Both the position numbers and the translations under genes were made by a program. From DASPKT01 sp035626475 (GTDB taxonomy: Bacteria; Pseudomonadota; Alphaproteobacteria; Azospirillales; Azospirillaceae): 64,000 bases of DNA. A model generated the notes under the pieces. That model had not been told where the DNA came from, made no database searches, and worked only from the letters and a program-made list of their open reading frames with translations. The stretch covers positions 114,213 to 178,212 of the forward strand of contig DASPNP010000021.1 in NCBI GenBank assembly GCA_035626475.1. Direction: 5' to 3'. Within the stretch, counting starts at the first letter, position 1. Every line of letters starts with the position of its first letter. Positions 1 through 7,671 of this stretch are shown in pieces.

Positions 1-103
1 ATGAGGAAGGGGAATGCCAGGCACTCCTGGCTTTTCTCCGCACCGGTCCCACCGGGAGCAACAAAATCATCCTCATGCTGAGCTTGTCGAAGCACGCACC
101 ACG
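1..103 (+). repeat. R1 dispersed repeat, copy 1 (left end cut by window)
   Basis: Right part of a roughly 125 bp element seen four times in this window. It has the internal block GCCAGGCACT near its left side, a GGAGCA block near its right side, and the right terminal repeat CTGAGCTTGTCGAAG followed by CACGCACCACG. The orientation is the same as the copy at 14053-14180. The left terminal repeat lies mostly outside the window. Confidence 0.75.
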
Positions 104-113
104 ACGTCGCCGA

Positions 114-137
114 CCCCTCTCCCGCAAGGGGAGAGGG
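114..137. repeat. R4 hairpin repeat
   Basis: CCCCTCTCCC, a short loop and GGGGAGAGGG form a pyrimidine/purine stem-loop just beyond the 3' end of the hydrolase gene. Similar hairpins occur at 7302-7322, 7394-7435, 33702-33724 and 33874-33896. It has no T-run on the gene's side and may act as a transcript end or be only a mobile repeat. Confidence 0.55.
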
Positions 138-149
138 ATTTTGGAGCAT

Positions 150-1067
150 TCACTCCTTCAGGAAGCCCGTCGCCGCCGGGACGAAGTGGCCGGCGCAGAA
201 CAGCACGGCCATGTGGCCGCAGTCCGGCGTCGTCACCAGCCTGGCGCCGGGGATGCCCGCGGCAAGGCGCTGGCCGACCTCGAGCGGGACCAGCTTGTCC
301 GGCTCGCCCCAGTAGACCAGCGTCGGCACGGTGATCTGGCCGAGGCGCTCGTCCATCAGGTCGGCGCCGGTGCCCATGGACTGCATCATCTTCATGTTGG
401 TGTCCTGCATGCCCTTGAACATGCGGACCAGGTCGCGGTTGACGAACTCCGGCAGCGGCGTCGGCGCCGGCGGGGCCATCAGGGCCCGCAGCTTCTCGAT
501 GTCGGCGGGCTGCTGCGGGAAGAAGACGGCCGGGTCGAAGGCCAGGTCGAACTTCACGCCCGAGGAATTCGCCAGGATCAGCTTGTCGATCAGCTCGGGG
601 CGCGAGGCGGCGGCGTGCATCGCCACCCAGCCGCCCATGGAGACGCCGAACAGGTTGGTGCGGCCCAGCTTCTTGGCCTCGATGAAGTCGGTGACCAGCT
701 TGGACTGGGCGGCGATGGAGTAGCCGTCGGCCGGCTTGTCGGTGTCGCCGTAGCCCAGCAGGTCGATGGCGAAGACCTGGAAATTCGGCGCCATGCCCAC
801 CAGCAGCGGCACCATCAAATTGGCGTCGCTGGAGAAGCCGTGCACCAGCACCAGCGGCTCGCCCTTGCCGTAGGCGTAGTAATGGACGCGGGTACCGCCC
901 ACGTCGGCGTAGTTCTCCTCAATGCCCGCCATGCGCATGCGCAGCTTGTTGAAGGCGGTGTTCACCGTCAGCGGCCGCCAGAAATAGAAGGCGCCCATCG
1001 CCATGGCGATCAGGACGAGCACGCCGACGACACGCAGGGCGATGCGGGAAACGGAACTCTTTGCCAT
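150..1067 (-). CDS. membrane-anchored alpha/beta hydrolase (ABHD6/lipase-like)
   Basis: A 305-residue alpha/beta-hydrolase probably acting on an ester or acylglycerol substrate at the inner membrane. Residues about 9-28 form one hydrophobic helix (signal anchor), followed by a single hydrolase domain. The oxyanion motif HGFSS, nucleophile elbow GVSMGGW, acidic residue in GEPDK and late catalytic His in DCGHM give a complete triad. The anchor plus hydrolase layout resembles the monoacylglycerol lipase ABHD6, but the substrate cannot be read from sequence. An upstream in-frame ATG at 1127 would add 20 Arg/Pro-rich residues; the start at 1067 directly precedes the anchor and is preferred, although its ribosome site is weak. 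Confidence 0.85.
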   Translation of the reverse strand: MAKSSVSRIALRVVGVLVLIAMAMGAFYFWRPLTVNTAFNKLRMRMAGIEENYADVGGTRVHYYAYGKGEPLVLVHGFSSDANLMVPLLVGMAPNFQVFAIDLLGYGDTDKPADGYSIAAQSKLVTDFIEAKKLGRTNLFGVSMGGWVAMHAAASRPELIDKLILANSSGVKFDLAFDPAVFFPQQPADIEKLRALMAPPAPTPLPEFVNRDLVRMFKGMQDTNMKMMQSMGTGADLMDERLGQITVPTLVYWGEPDKLVPLEVGQRLAAGIPGARLVTTPDCGHMAVLFCAGHFVPAATGFLKE

Positions 1068-1448
1068 CGAGGGTACCCCGGACGTTTGTAGCGCGGGCAG
1101 GTTAGGGGAGGGGCGGCGGCGCCGCAAGCGGCCTATGTTTCAGGGGCTTGGCGGCCGTCCCTCCGATCCCGCCCGAGCCAGTCGCCGCCAAGTATCGCGG
1201 GCCGGGATTTGTTCCGCCGAACTTTGGGGGTGCGGCTGGGACTTCGGGCTCAGCGGGACAGGGGGGCTTATCCGAGTCGGGTACCACGATGTCCGCATAC
1301 TAGGCGTGCGGTGGGTCGTCCGGGCGCCCCGAGCCTATCCCCGTGGCGGGGCACCGAAAGAGGACCGTGACCGCGGAGCCCGGCGGGCCTCAAATCCGTT
1401 TGTCACCGGGGGCGAGATGTCCCCCGCCTCGCCACCGAGGAATATGCC
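1068..1448. other. 381 bp intergenic region, no gene seen
   Basis: This region separates the divergent hydrolase and receiver genes, so it should hold both promoters. I see no convincing -35/-10 pair. A short GGGGG...CCCCC hairpin lies at about 1411-1430, close to the receiver gene start. No RNA gene was recognised, and reading frames here lack coding character. Confidence 0.4.
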
Positions 1449-1898
1449 ATGACCGACAAGCCCCGCGTCCTCATCGTCGAAGACGATGCCCTGACGGCCC
1501 TCTTCCTGCAGAACCTCGTGACCGACATGGGGTGCGACGTCTGCGGACTGGCCTCCACCGGCCCGCGCGCCGTCGCGCTCGCGGACTATCACCGCCCCGA
1601 CCTGGTCCTGTGCGACATCCGTCTCGCCAAGGGCACGGACGGGCTGGCCGCCGCCAAGCAGATGCGCAAGGAGCTGAAGCTGGAGGTCGTCATCATGTCC
1701 GGCTGGCTGGGCGAGATGGAGGTCGACGAGGTCATCCGCGACCTGCCCACCATCCGCAAGCCCTTCACCGCCGACCAGGTGAAGAGCGTGCTCCAGCGTT
1801 GCCTCGACCTGCCCGAGGAGGTGGAGGAGACGCCGACCGTGGCCCGCCTGGGCCGCCGGCCGCCGCGGGCGACGCTGAGCCAGATCGCCGCCGTCTGA
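1449..1898 (+). CDS. stand-alone response regulator receiver protein
   Basis: A 149-residue protein made of one CheY-type receiver domain with a short Arg-rich tail. The acidic pocket is E11-D12-D13, the phospho-acceptor is D56 in LVLCDIRL, the Thr/Ser switch is S84 in VIMSG and the invariant Lys is K104 in RKPF, so it should be phosphorylatable. There is no DNA-binding or enzymatic output domain and no histidine kinase gene next to it. It probably works as a single-domain phospho-relay or protein-protein switch. The sequence LAKGTDGL after the aspartate is typical of alphaproteobacterial receivers that follow HWE-type kinases, but partner assignment is inference. Confidence 0.85.
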   Translation: MTDKPRVLIVEDDALTALFLQNLVTDMGCDVCGLASTGPRAVALADYHRPDLVLCDIRLAKGTDGLAAAKQMRKELKLEVVIMSGWLGEMEVDEVIRDLPTIRKPFTADQVKSVLQRCLDLPEEVEETPTVARLGRRPPRATLSQIAAV

Positions 1899-2108
1899 TC
1901 CCTTCCGGGGTCGATGGCGCGGGGACGGGAGGGGCGGCGCGAGAGCCCCTCCCGGACTTCCCCGCCCATGCGCTGCACAGCTGCTCCAAGGGCGGCCGCG
2001 CCGCCCCTCTCCCGCCGCAATCCTGGCGCAGGATGGCGGTTGACCGTCCCGAGACCGGCGTTCCCGCCTCCATGGTGGGCTGCCGGCATCCGTGACCCGG
2101 AGAGGGAG

Positions 2109-2531
2109 ATGACCCGCACCCGCGCCGTTCCGCTCCATGCCCTGATCCTGGGCGCCGCCCTGCTCGCGGCCTTGCCGGCCCTTGCCCAGGACAAGCCGCC
2201 GCCCGAGCTGCCGCCGCGCGAAAGCCTCGGCGCCGGCAACGACTGCACCTGGGCGCGCACCATCGACGACTGGCAGGCCGTCGACCGCGAGCACATCATC
2301 ATCAAGGGGCCCAGCAAGCGCGACCGATTCCTGGTGCGCTTCGGCGGCGCCTGCACCATGAGCGACCCGAAATTCGAAAGCCAGATCGGCATCCAGTCCA
2401 GCGACGAGCGTCTCTGCCCCTATGGCGGCGACGCGTTGCTGCTGGACGGCGAGCGCTGCACCATCCTGAACATGTGGAAGCTGCCCCCGGAGGGTCAGCC
2501 CTCCGCGACCGTGGCCCCCTCGGGCGGGTAG
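2109..2531 (+). CDS. secreted cysteine-containing protein, possibly DUF6491-like
   Basis: A 140-residue exported protein. Residues 1-26 are a clear Sec signal peptide ending in ALAQ. The mature part has four cysteines (C46, C82, C103, C117) that could form two disulphides in the periplasm. The spacing of short strands around these cysteines (CTWARTIDDW, FGGACTMS, RLCPYGGD, RCTILNMW) resembles the DUF6491 family as I remember it; no function is known. The start at 2109 is chosen because GGAGAGGGAG lies just before it and the signal peptide begins there; the open frame extends upstream to 1914 without coding character. An R1 repeat follows the stop codon. Confidence 0.7.
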   Translation: MTRTRAVPLHALILGAALLAALPALAQDKPPPELPPRESLGAGNDCTWARTIDDWQAVDREHIIIKGPSKRDRFLVRFGGACTMSDPKFESQIGIQSSDERLCPYGGDALLLDGERCTILNMWKLPPEGQPSATVAPSGG

Positions 2532-2567
2532 GTGACGGATGGTGACGGCCCCGGGCAGCGCTGAGGT

Positions 2568-2680
2568 TGTGCGTGCTTCGACAGGCTCAGCATGAGGGGG
2601 GGGCGCTGCTCCCGGTGAACGAACCAGAAGTGCCTCGCGTACTCCCTCCCTCATGCTGAGCTTGTCGAAGGACGCACCAC
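2568..2680 (-). repeat. R1 dispersed repeat, copy 2
   Basis: Terminal inverted repeats GTGCGTGCTTCGACAGGCTC and CTGAGCTTGTCGAAGGACGC flank an interior with GCTGCTCCCGG and AGTGCC, which is the reverse orientation of the copy at 14053-14180. It lies between convergent genes, immediately beyond the 3' ends of the secreted protein and the GNAT gene. Confidence 0.8.
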
Positions 2681-2705
2681 GATTCAGCTCCGCCCGGCGC
2701 CGCTC

Positions 2706-3251
2706 CTACACCCATTCTTCCCGCCGGACGCGGTAGTACATCACCGGCCCGTCCTCGTCCTCCTCGACACGGACCAGCCGGTAGCCGATCCCCTCCAGGA
2801 TGCGGCGGGAGGCGGCGTTGCCGGGATCGACCGTGGCGATGATCTCCGCCAGCCCGAAGCGGGTGAAACCCAGCGCCGTCACCCTCAGGGCGATCCGCCG
2901 GCCCAGCCCGCCGCCCCAGCGCGCCCGCTCGAAGCCGTAGATGATCTCCGGTTCCGGCCGGGGACCGCGGCCGGGCGGGATGATGCCGGCCCAGCCGAAC
3001 AGCCGGTCGTCCGCCGGGTCGGCCAGGGCGAAGGTGCCGTAGCCGAATGCGGCGTAGTTGCGCCGCGAATTCTCGATCCAGAGCGTCACCTTCTCCGCCG
3101 GCAGCACCGTGCCGTCGCCGACGTACCGTACCACGTCAGGGTCGTTGGTGACGGCGAACAGGTCGGCATGGTCGGCGGGGCGCAGCCGGCGCAGGCGGAA
3201 GCCCGGCTCCTCGTGCAGGGCTGACTCGCTCCCCGTTGCGTCATCTGCCAT
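2706..3251 (-). CDS. GNAT family N-acetyltransferase (RimJ/RimL type)
   Basis: A 181-residue cytosolic acetyl-CoA-dependent N-acetyltransferase. The order of elements fits the RimJ/RimL branch of the GNAT fold: FRLRRLRPADHADLF at the start, the ALADPADDRLFGWAGI strand, the acetyl-CoA loop region RWGGGLGRRIA and the C-terminal N.ASRRILEGIGY. The substrate may be a protein alpha-amine, a small amine or an antibiotic and cannot be told. The start at 3251 has a perfect AGGAGGT site upstream; the longer frame to 3338 is rejected because it runs into the divergent gor promoter region. The gene is divergent from glutathione reductase. Confidence 0.85.
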   Translation of the reverse strand: MADDATGSESALHEEPGFRLRRLRPADHADLFAVTNDPDVVRYVGDGTVLPAEKVTLWIENSRRNYAAFGYGTFALADPADDRLFGWAGIIPPGRGPRPEPEIIYGFERARWGGGLGRRIALRVTALGFTRFGLAEIIATVDPGNAASRRILEGIGYRLVRVEEDEDGPVMYYRVRREEWV

Positions 3252-3336
3252 GAACCCCACCTCCTGAATCGACACCGGCCCGGCGCTGGGGCAAAAGACC
3301 ACGACAAGCGCGAGCCCATCAAGGAGTGCCGACCCC

Positions 3337-4713
3337 ATGGCGAGCTACGATTTCGACCTCTTCACCATCGGCGCCGGGTCCGGCGGCGTGCGCGCGGCCC
3401 GCATCGCCGGGCAGCACGGGGCGAAGGTCGCCGTCGCGGAGGCGGGGCGCTTCGGCGGCACCTGCGTCAATGTCGGCTGCGTGCCGAAGAAGCTCATGGT
3501 CTACGCCGCCCAGTTCGCCCACGGCTTCGAGGATGCGCCCGGCTTCGGCTGGACCGTCGGCGAGCGCAGCCACGACTGGGCCCGCTTCATCGCCGCCAAG
3601 GATGCGGAGATTAACAGGCTGAACGGCATCTACCGGCGCCTGCTGGAGGGATCCGGCGCGACCATCTTCGAGGGGCGCGCCAAGCTGGTCGACGCCCACA
3701 CGGTCGAGGTGAACGGGCAGCGGGTGACGGCCGAGCGCATCCTGGTCGCCGTCGGCGGCTGGCCGGAGCTCCCGGACGAGCCCGGGGCGAAGGAGTACGG
3801 CATCACCTCCAACGAGGTGTTCGAGCTGAAGGAGATGCCGCGCCGCATCCTGATCGCCGGCGGCGGCTACATCGCCACCGAATTCGCCGGCATTTTCAAC
3901 GGGCTGGGCGCGGACGTCACCCAAATCTACCGCGGCAAGCAGATCCTGCGCGGCTTCGACCGCGACGTGCGCGAGTTCCTGACCGAGGAGCTGGTGAAGT
4001 CCGGCGTGCATCTGCGCCTCAACACGGTGATCCAGCGCATCGAGAAGACGGGCGAGTGCCTGGTGGCGACCCTGTCGGACGGCCGCATCCTGGAGGTGGA
4101 CCAGGTGCTCTACGCCATCGGCCGCCGGCCGCTGACCCGCGACCTCGGGCTGGAGGCGGCCGGCGTCGAGCTGGACGCCTACGGCGCCATCATCATCAAC
4201 GACCAGTACCAGACCAGCGTGCCCAGCATCTACGCGCTGGGAGACGTGACCAACCGCGTCAACCTGACGCCGGTGGCGCTGGCCGAGGGCCATGTGCTGG
4301 CCGACCGGCTGTATGGAAAGCGGCCGGGCCGCGAGGTCAACTACGACAACATTCCGACCGCCGTCTTCTCAGACCCGCCGGTCGCCTGCGTCGGGCTGAC
4401 GGAGGAGGAGGCGCGCAGGCGCCTGGGCAAGGTCGACGTCTACCGCACCACCTTCAAGCCGATGAAGAACACGCTGGCCGGCCGCGACCAGCGCACCCTG
4501 ATGAAGCTGGTGGTCGATCCGGCCAACGACCGAGTCATCGGCGCCCACATGGTCGGGGCCGACACGCCGGAGATGATCCAGGCCGTGGCCGTGGCGATGA
4601 ACGCCGGCGCCACCAAATGGCACTTCGACAACACCATCGGCCTGCACCCCACCGCCGCCGAGGAGTTCGTCACGCTGCGGACCAAGGCGCCGGAGCCCGT
4701 CGAGGATGAGTGA
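3337..4713 (+). CDS. gor: glutathione-disulfide reductase
   Basis: A 458-residue FAD/NADPH oxidoreductase that reduces glutathione disulphide in the cytosol. The FAD motif GAGSGG is at 12-17 and the redox-active pair C43/C48 in GGTCVNVGC follows. The NADPH Rossmann motif AGGGYIATE lies mid-protein and the dimerisation domain ends with LHPTAAEE, which supplies the His-Glu base. Spacing of the redox cysteines and GRRP in the NADPH domain separate it from thioredoxin and mercury reductases; the CVNVGC and MPRR motifs favour Gor over lipoamide dehydrogenase. An AAGGAG site lies 7-8 bases before the start. The gene faces away from the GNAT gene across 85 bp. Confidence 0.93.
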   Translation: MASYDFDLFTIGAGSGGVRAARIAGQHGAKVAVAEAGRFGGTCVNVGCVPKKLMVYAAQFAHGFEDAPGFGWTVGERSHDWARFIAAKDAEINRLNGIYRRLLEGSGATIFEGRAKLVDAHTVEVNGQRVTAERILVAVGGWPELPDEPGAKEYGITSNEVFELKEMPRRILIAGGGYIATEFAGIFNGLGADVTQIYRGKQILRGFDRDVREFLTEELVKSGVHLRLNTVIQRIEKTGECLVATLSDGRILEVDQVLYAIGRRPLTRDLGLEAAGVELDAYGAIIINDQYQTSVPSIYALGDVTNRVNLTPVALAEGHVLADRLYGKRPGREVNYDNIPTAVFSDPPVACVGLTEEEARRRLGKVDVYRTTFKPMKNTLAGRDQRTLMKLVVDPANDRVIGAHMVGADTPEMIQAVAVAMNAGATKWHFDNTIGLHPTAAEEFVTLRTKAPEPVEDE

Positions 4714-4716
4714 GGG

Positions 4717-5178
4717 TCAGGGGGCGTCCCGCTCGGTCGCGCGCAGCAGCGCGTCCCAGTCGTCGGGCGGGTCGCCGCCCAGGACCATGCGCCGGAAGAC
4801 CTCGTAAGGATCGCTCTTGGCGCCCGCCTTGCGCAACGAGTTCTCGTCGTTGATCCAGGCGTAGATGATGGTCCTGGAGGCGCTGTCGTAGCGGTAGAAC
4901 AGCCGGAAGCGCTGGAAGAACTTGGCCCGGCGCCAATGCTTGAATTCCGGTCCCAGCGTCCGGCCCTGGCGGAACTGCGGGGCACCGGGGTCCTGCGGGA
5001 TTTCCCCATAGATCAGCGCATCGACGCGCTTGAGCAGCTTGGCCTTGGGATGCGCCGCCGTACCGGCCGGGTCCCGCTCGCTCAGCCGCTCCACCTCGTC
5101 GGCCAGCGGCCCGTAGATTTCGCGGAAGCGGGGATGCAGCAGCAGGCGCCAGCCATTGACCTCGATCGGGCCGCTCAC
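4717..5178 (-). CDS. yhaV: type II toxin, YhaV family ribonuclease
   Basis: A 153-residue RelE-superfamily mRNA interferase of the YhaV family, the toxin of a PrlF-YhaV module. Diagnostic stretches are NGWRLLLHPRF at the N-terminus, PQFRQGRTLG, RAKFFQRFRLFYRY in the middle and AWINDENSLRKAG followed by PPDDWDALL at the end, all in the order of E. coli YhaV. Basic residues in the RAKFF...RFRLFYRY segment would contact RNA. Its ATG overlaps the stop of the antitoxin gene by four bases, so the two are translationally coupled. It appears intact, with no frameshift. The 3' end abuts gor convergently by only a few bases. Confidence 0.93.
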   Translation of the reverse strand: MSGPIEVNGWRLLLHPRFREIYGPLADEVERLSERDPAGTAAHPKAKLLKRVDALIYGEIPQDPGAPQFRQGRTLGPEFKHWRRAKFFQRFRLFYRYDSASRTIIYAWINDENSLRKAGAKSDPYEVFRRMVLGGDPPDDWDALLRATERDAP

Positions 5179-5525
5179 GGGAAGGTGACGTCGTCCGGAA
5201 ACGGTTCGTCATCGTCCACGACGACATCCTTGGTCAGCTCGGCAGTGCGACGCATGTCCTCTTCCGTCAGCGGGATCAGCCGCTCCGGATGCTCGAGCAT
5301 GTCCTTCTCGAGGAAGGCGAGGAAGGCCAGCACGACGGGGTCGCGTTCCGCCTCGTCCTCCGGCTCCTCGTCCACTACCTTGACCAGCAGCGTGCCCTTG
5401 CCGAGGACATGGGCCCGCAGCTTGGCCTTCTGCTTGAACTCGGGGTGCTGGCGGAACAGCGCCTTCTCCAGCCGCAGCGCCTCCGAGGCGCCGGTCGTGG
5501 TGATCGAACCCTTGTAGGCGGCCAT
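5175..5525 (-). CDS. prlF: type II antitoxin, PrlF family
   Basis: A 116-residue partner of YhaV. The N-terminal half (about 5-50) matches the AbrB/SpoVT-like swapped-hairpin DNA-binding fold of PrlF (SITTTG at the start and LLVKVVDE at the end). The C-terminal half holds the toxin-binding segment VLAFLAFLEKDMLEHPERL, which corresponds to the conserved NAFLRFLDADI region of PrlF. The C-terminus is strongly acidic (VVVDDDEPFPDD), as expected for a part that neutralises a basic RNase. It should bind its own promoter, where palindromes are visible just upstream. Confidence 0.9.
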   Translation of the reverse strand: MAAYKGSITTTGASEALRLEKALFRQHPEFKQKAKLRAHVLGKGTLLVKVVDEEPEDEAERDPVVLAFLAFLEKDMLEHPERLIPLTEEDMRRTAELTKDVVVDDDEPFPDDVTFP

Positions 5526-5535
5526 GGGAGCCCCG

Positions 5536-5591
5536 ATGCGATACGTATCGATGTACGGCTATACAATACGCATAGTGGTGGGGTGTTCCAA
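5536..5591 (-). promoter_or_regulatory. prlF-yhaV promoter and palindromic operator
   Basis: On the minus strand TTGGAA (5591-5586), a 17-base spacer and TATTGT (5568-5563) make a plausible sigma-70 promoter. A perfect 12-base palindrome CGATACGTATCG sits at 5539-5550 between the -10 and the start codon. The larger segment 5536-5575 has ATGCG at one end and CGCAT at the other, so an extended imperfect inverted repeat covers the -10. This is the layout expected for autorepression by PrlF or PrlF-YhaV. Confidence 0.6.
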
Positions 5592-5594
5592 GCG

Positions 5595-7211
5595 TCAGGC
5601 CACCGCCACCCGCTCGTCCGCCCGCGCGTTCCGCCGGCCGCGGATCAGGTCCGACGCCTTCTCCGCGATCATGATGGTGGGGGCGTTGGTGTTGCCGCCG
5701 ATCAGGGTGGGCATGATCGAGGCGTCGACGACGCGCAACCCGTCCAGGCCGCGCACGCGCAGCTCCGGGTCGACCACGGCCTGGGCGTCCACGCCCATGC
5801 GGCAGGTGCCGACCGGGTGGTAGATGGTCTCGGCGCGGGCGCGGATGGCGGCGTCGAGGTCGGCGTCGGAATTCTTGCCGGGGGCGGGGGCGATCTCGCC
5901 CAGGCTGATGGCGGCGAGCGGGGCGGCCGCCATGATCTCGCGCGCTAGGCGCAGGCCCCGGCGCAGCACGGCCAGATCCTCCGGCGCCGAGAGATAGTCG
6001 GGGTCGATCAGCGCGTCGGCCATCGGGTCGGGCGATTTCAGACCGATGCGGCCTCGGCTGGCGGGGCGCAGCTGGCAGACATGGATCGAGATGCCGTGGC
6101 CGAAGACGGTCTTGCGGCCATGATCCTCCAGCAGCGACGGCACGCAGTGCAGCTGCAGGTCCGGCCGATCCAGCCCGGGGTCGGACTTGATGAAGCCGCC
6201 GGCCTCCGCGACGTTGGTGGTCAGCATGCCTTTCCTGGCCATGAAGTACTCCCACAGCGCCCGGATCTGCGGCCCGGCGGAATGGCGGGAGAAGCCGAAG
6301 CTGGTATTCGTGCTCTCACGGTGGGTCAGCAATATGTCCAGATGGTCCTGCAGGTTGCGCCCCACCCCTGGCAGCTCGTGGACCACCGGCAGGCCCTGGC
6401 GCCGGATTTCCCCGGCCGGGCCGATGCCGGAGAGCAGCAGCAGCTGGGGGGAGTTGATGGCGCCGCCGGACAGGATCACCTCGCGTTCCGCCCGCACCGT
6501 GCGCTCCTCCCGTCCCTGGCGGTAGGCCACGCCGACGGCGCGGCCGCGCTCCATCAGGATGCGGGTGGCGCGGGCGCCGGTGACGATGGTCAGGTTCGGT
6601 CGGGTGCGGTCGCGGAGATAGCCGCGGGCGGCACTGCAGCGCTGCCCGCCCTTCTGGGTCACCTGGTAGAAGCCGAAGCCTTCCTGGTCCGGCCCGTTGA
6701 AGTCGGGGTTCTCCCGGTGGCCGGCCGCCACGCCGGCATCGACGAAGGTGCGCGACAGCGGGTTGCGCCAGAGATGGTCGGCGACGTTCAGCGGACCGCC
6801 GGTGCCGTGCCAAGCGTCGGCGCCGCGCTCGTTGTTCTCGGCCCGCTTGAACAGGGGCAGCACGTCGCGCCAGCCCCAGCCGGGGTTGCCCTCGGCCTCC
6901 CAGGAATCGTAGTCGGCGGCGTGGCCGCGGATGTAGATCATGGCGTTGGACGCGCTGGAACCGCCCAGCGTCTTGCCGCGCGGCCAGAACAGGCGACGGC
7001 CGTTGAGATGCCGCTGCGGCTCGGTCGTGTAGTTCCAGTTCAGCGTCTTGCTGCGCATCATGCCCAGGATGCCGAAGGGCATGTGGATCATCGCGCTCTT
7101 GTCCGCCGGGCCGGCCTCCAGCAGGCAGACGCGGACGTCCGGGTCCTCCGACAGCCGGGCCGCCATCACGCAGCCGGCCGAGCCGCCGCCGACGATCACA
7201 TAATCGTACAT
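5595..7211 (-). CDS. GMC family FAD-dependent alcohol/choline dehydrogenase
   Basis: A 538-residue glucose-methanol-choline oxidoreductase that would oxidise a primary alcohol with bound FAD. It starts with the FAD motif VGGGSAGCVMAARLSE, has GMC signature 1 at LGGSSASNAMIYIRG, signature 2 around SGGAINSPQLLLLSGIGP, and ends with YHPVGTCRMG containing the catalytic His and GNTNAPTIMIAEKASDLI. The motif set is closest to choline dehydrogenase and the AlkJ-type aliphatic alcohol dehydrogenases. No betaine aldehyde dehydrogenase or betI is adjacent, so choline is not implied. A GGGGGAGGA site directly precedes the ATG at 7211; the long upstream frame is not coding. Confidence 0.9.
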   Translation of the reverse strand: MYDYVIVGGGSAGCVMAARLSEDPDVRVCLLEAGPADKSAMIHMPFGILGMMRSKTLNWNYTTEPQRHLNGRRLFWPRGKTLGGSSASNAMIYIRGHAADYDSWEAEGNPGWGWRDVLPLFKRAENNERGADAWHGTGGPLNVADHLWRNPLSRTFVDAGVAAGHRENPDFNGPDQEGFGFYQVTQKGGQRCSAARGYLRDRTRPNLTIVTGARATRILMERGRAVGVAYRQGREERTVRAEREVILSGGAINSPQLLLLSGIGPAGEIRRQGLPVVHELPGVGRNLQDHLDILLTHRESTNTSFGFSRHSAGPQIRALWEYFMARKGMLTTNVAEAGGFIKSDPGLDRPDLQLHCVPSLLEDHGRKTVFGHGISIHVCQLRPASRGRIGLKSPDPMADALIDPDYLSAPEDLAVLRRGLRLAREIMAAAPLAAISLGEIAPAPGKNSDADLDAAIRARAETIYHPVGTCRMGVDAQAVVDPELRVRGLDGLRVVDASIMPTLIGGNTNAPTIMIAEKASDLIRGRRNARADERVAVA

Positions 7212-7301
7212 CGATCCTCCCCCGGCCGGCCTCTGACGGACCCGTGCCGCATGCTTACGGAAAACTATCGCATTTCGACTGGGAAGGGCAGCCGCAGACC
7301 C

Positions 7302-7435
7302 CCCTCTCCCAGGGGGAGAGGGTTGGGGTGAGGGGGTAAGAGGGCAGGGGAAGGGCGCTTCATCGAAGCAACGGACTGCTCCGCGATCCCGTACCCCCTC
7401 TCCCTGTCCCTCTCCCTCTCCCTCTGGGAGAGGGG
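7302..7435. repeat. R4 hairpin repeats, two copies
   Basis: CCCTCTCCC-AGG-GGGAGAGGG at 7302-7322 and a longer pyrimidine-rich copy at 7394-7435 with CCCTCT reiterated before its purine arm. The two lie about 70 bp apart in the same spacer, upstream of the GMC gene. Confidence 0.5.
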
Positions 7436-7514
7436 ACGGCAGACCCACCCGCAGGCCGTATGCAATCGCCTCGGGCATCGATGGTGCACCGCGCCCGGGT
7501 GTTTGGGGGAGGGG

Positions 7515-7552
7515 ATAAAGAAAACCCCGCCAGCAAGGGGCTGGCGGGGTTC
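7515..7552 (-). terminator. rho-independent terminator after the SDR gene
   Basis: Read on the minus strand, AACCCCGCCAGC, a short loop and GCTGGCGGGGTT form a strong 12-bp stem followed by TTTTCTTT. It would end transcripts coming from the SDR gene or from an independent RNA in 7553-7671. Confidence 0.85.
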
Positions 7553-7671
7553 GCGAGTTACCGGTGGACATGTCGGGACTAGGCCATGTCCAGCTCCGGC
7601 TGGGTCGAGGCCTAGAGTAGGGCGTAGCTCCCCCGGGGGAAGTGACGCCTGTCACACCGGGCGATACGAAT

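Larger units (their letters stand above)
7212..7671. other. 460 bp region with R4 hairpins and a terminator
   Basis: No protein gene is supported. It contains two R4-type CCCTCTCCC/GGGAGAGGG stem-loops (7302-7322 and 7394-7435, the latter with a run of CCCTCT units) and the SDR-side terminator at 7515-7552. The 119 bases between that terminator and the SDR stop contain a GGACATG...CATGTCC hairpin and could be a 3' UTR or a small RNA; I cannot distinguish them. Confidence 0.5.

Noticed and set aside
5209..6255. 348-codon open frame crossing the GMC 3' end and prlF
   Set aside because: It overlaps two recognised genes in another frame and has the Arg/Ala/Gly-rich look of a shadow frame.
7553..7671. 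Region before the terminator considered as tRNA, SRP RNA or 6S RNA
   Set aside because: No cloverleaf, no conserved SRP tetraloop sequence and no 6S-like bulge could be made; only a short hairpin is present.
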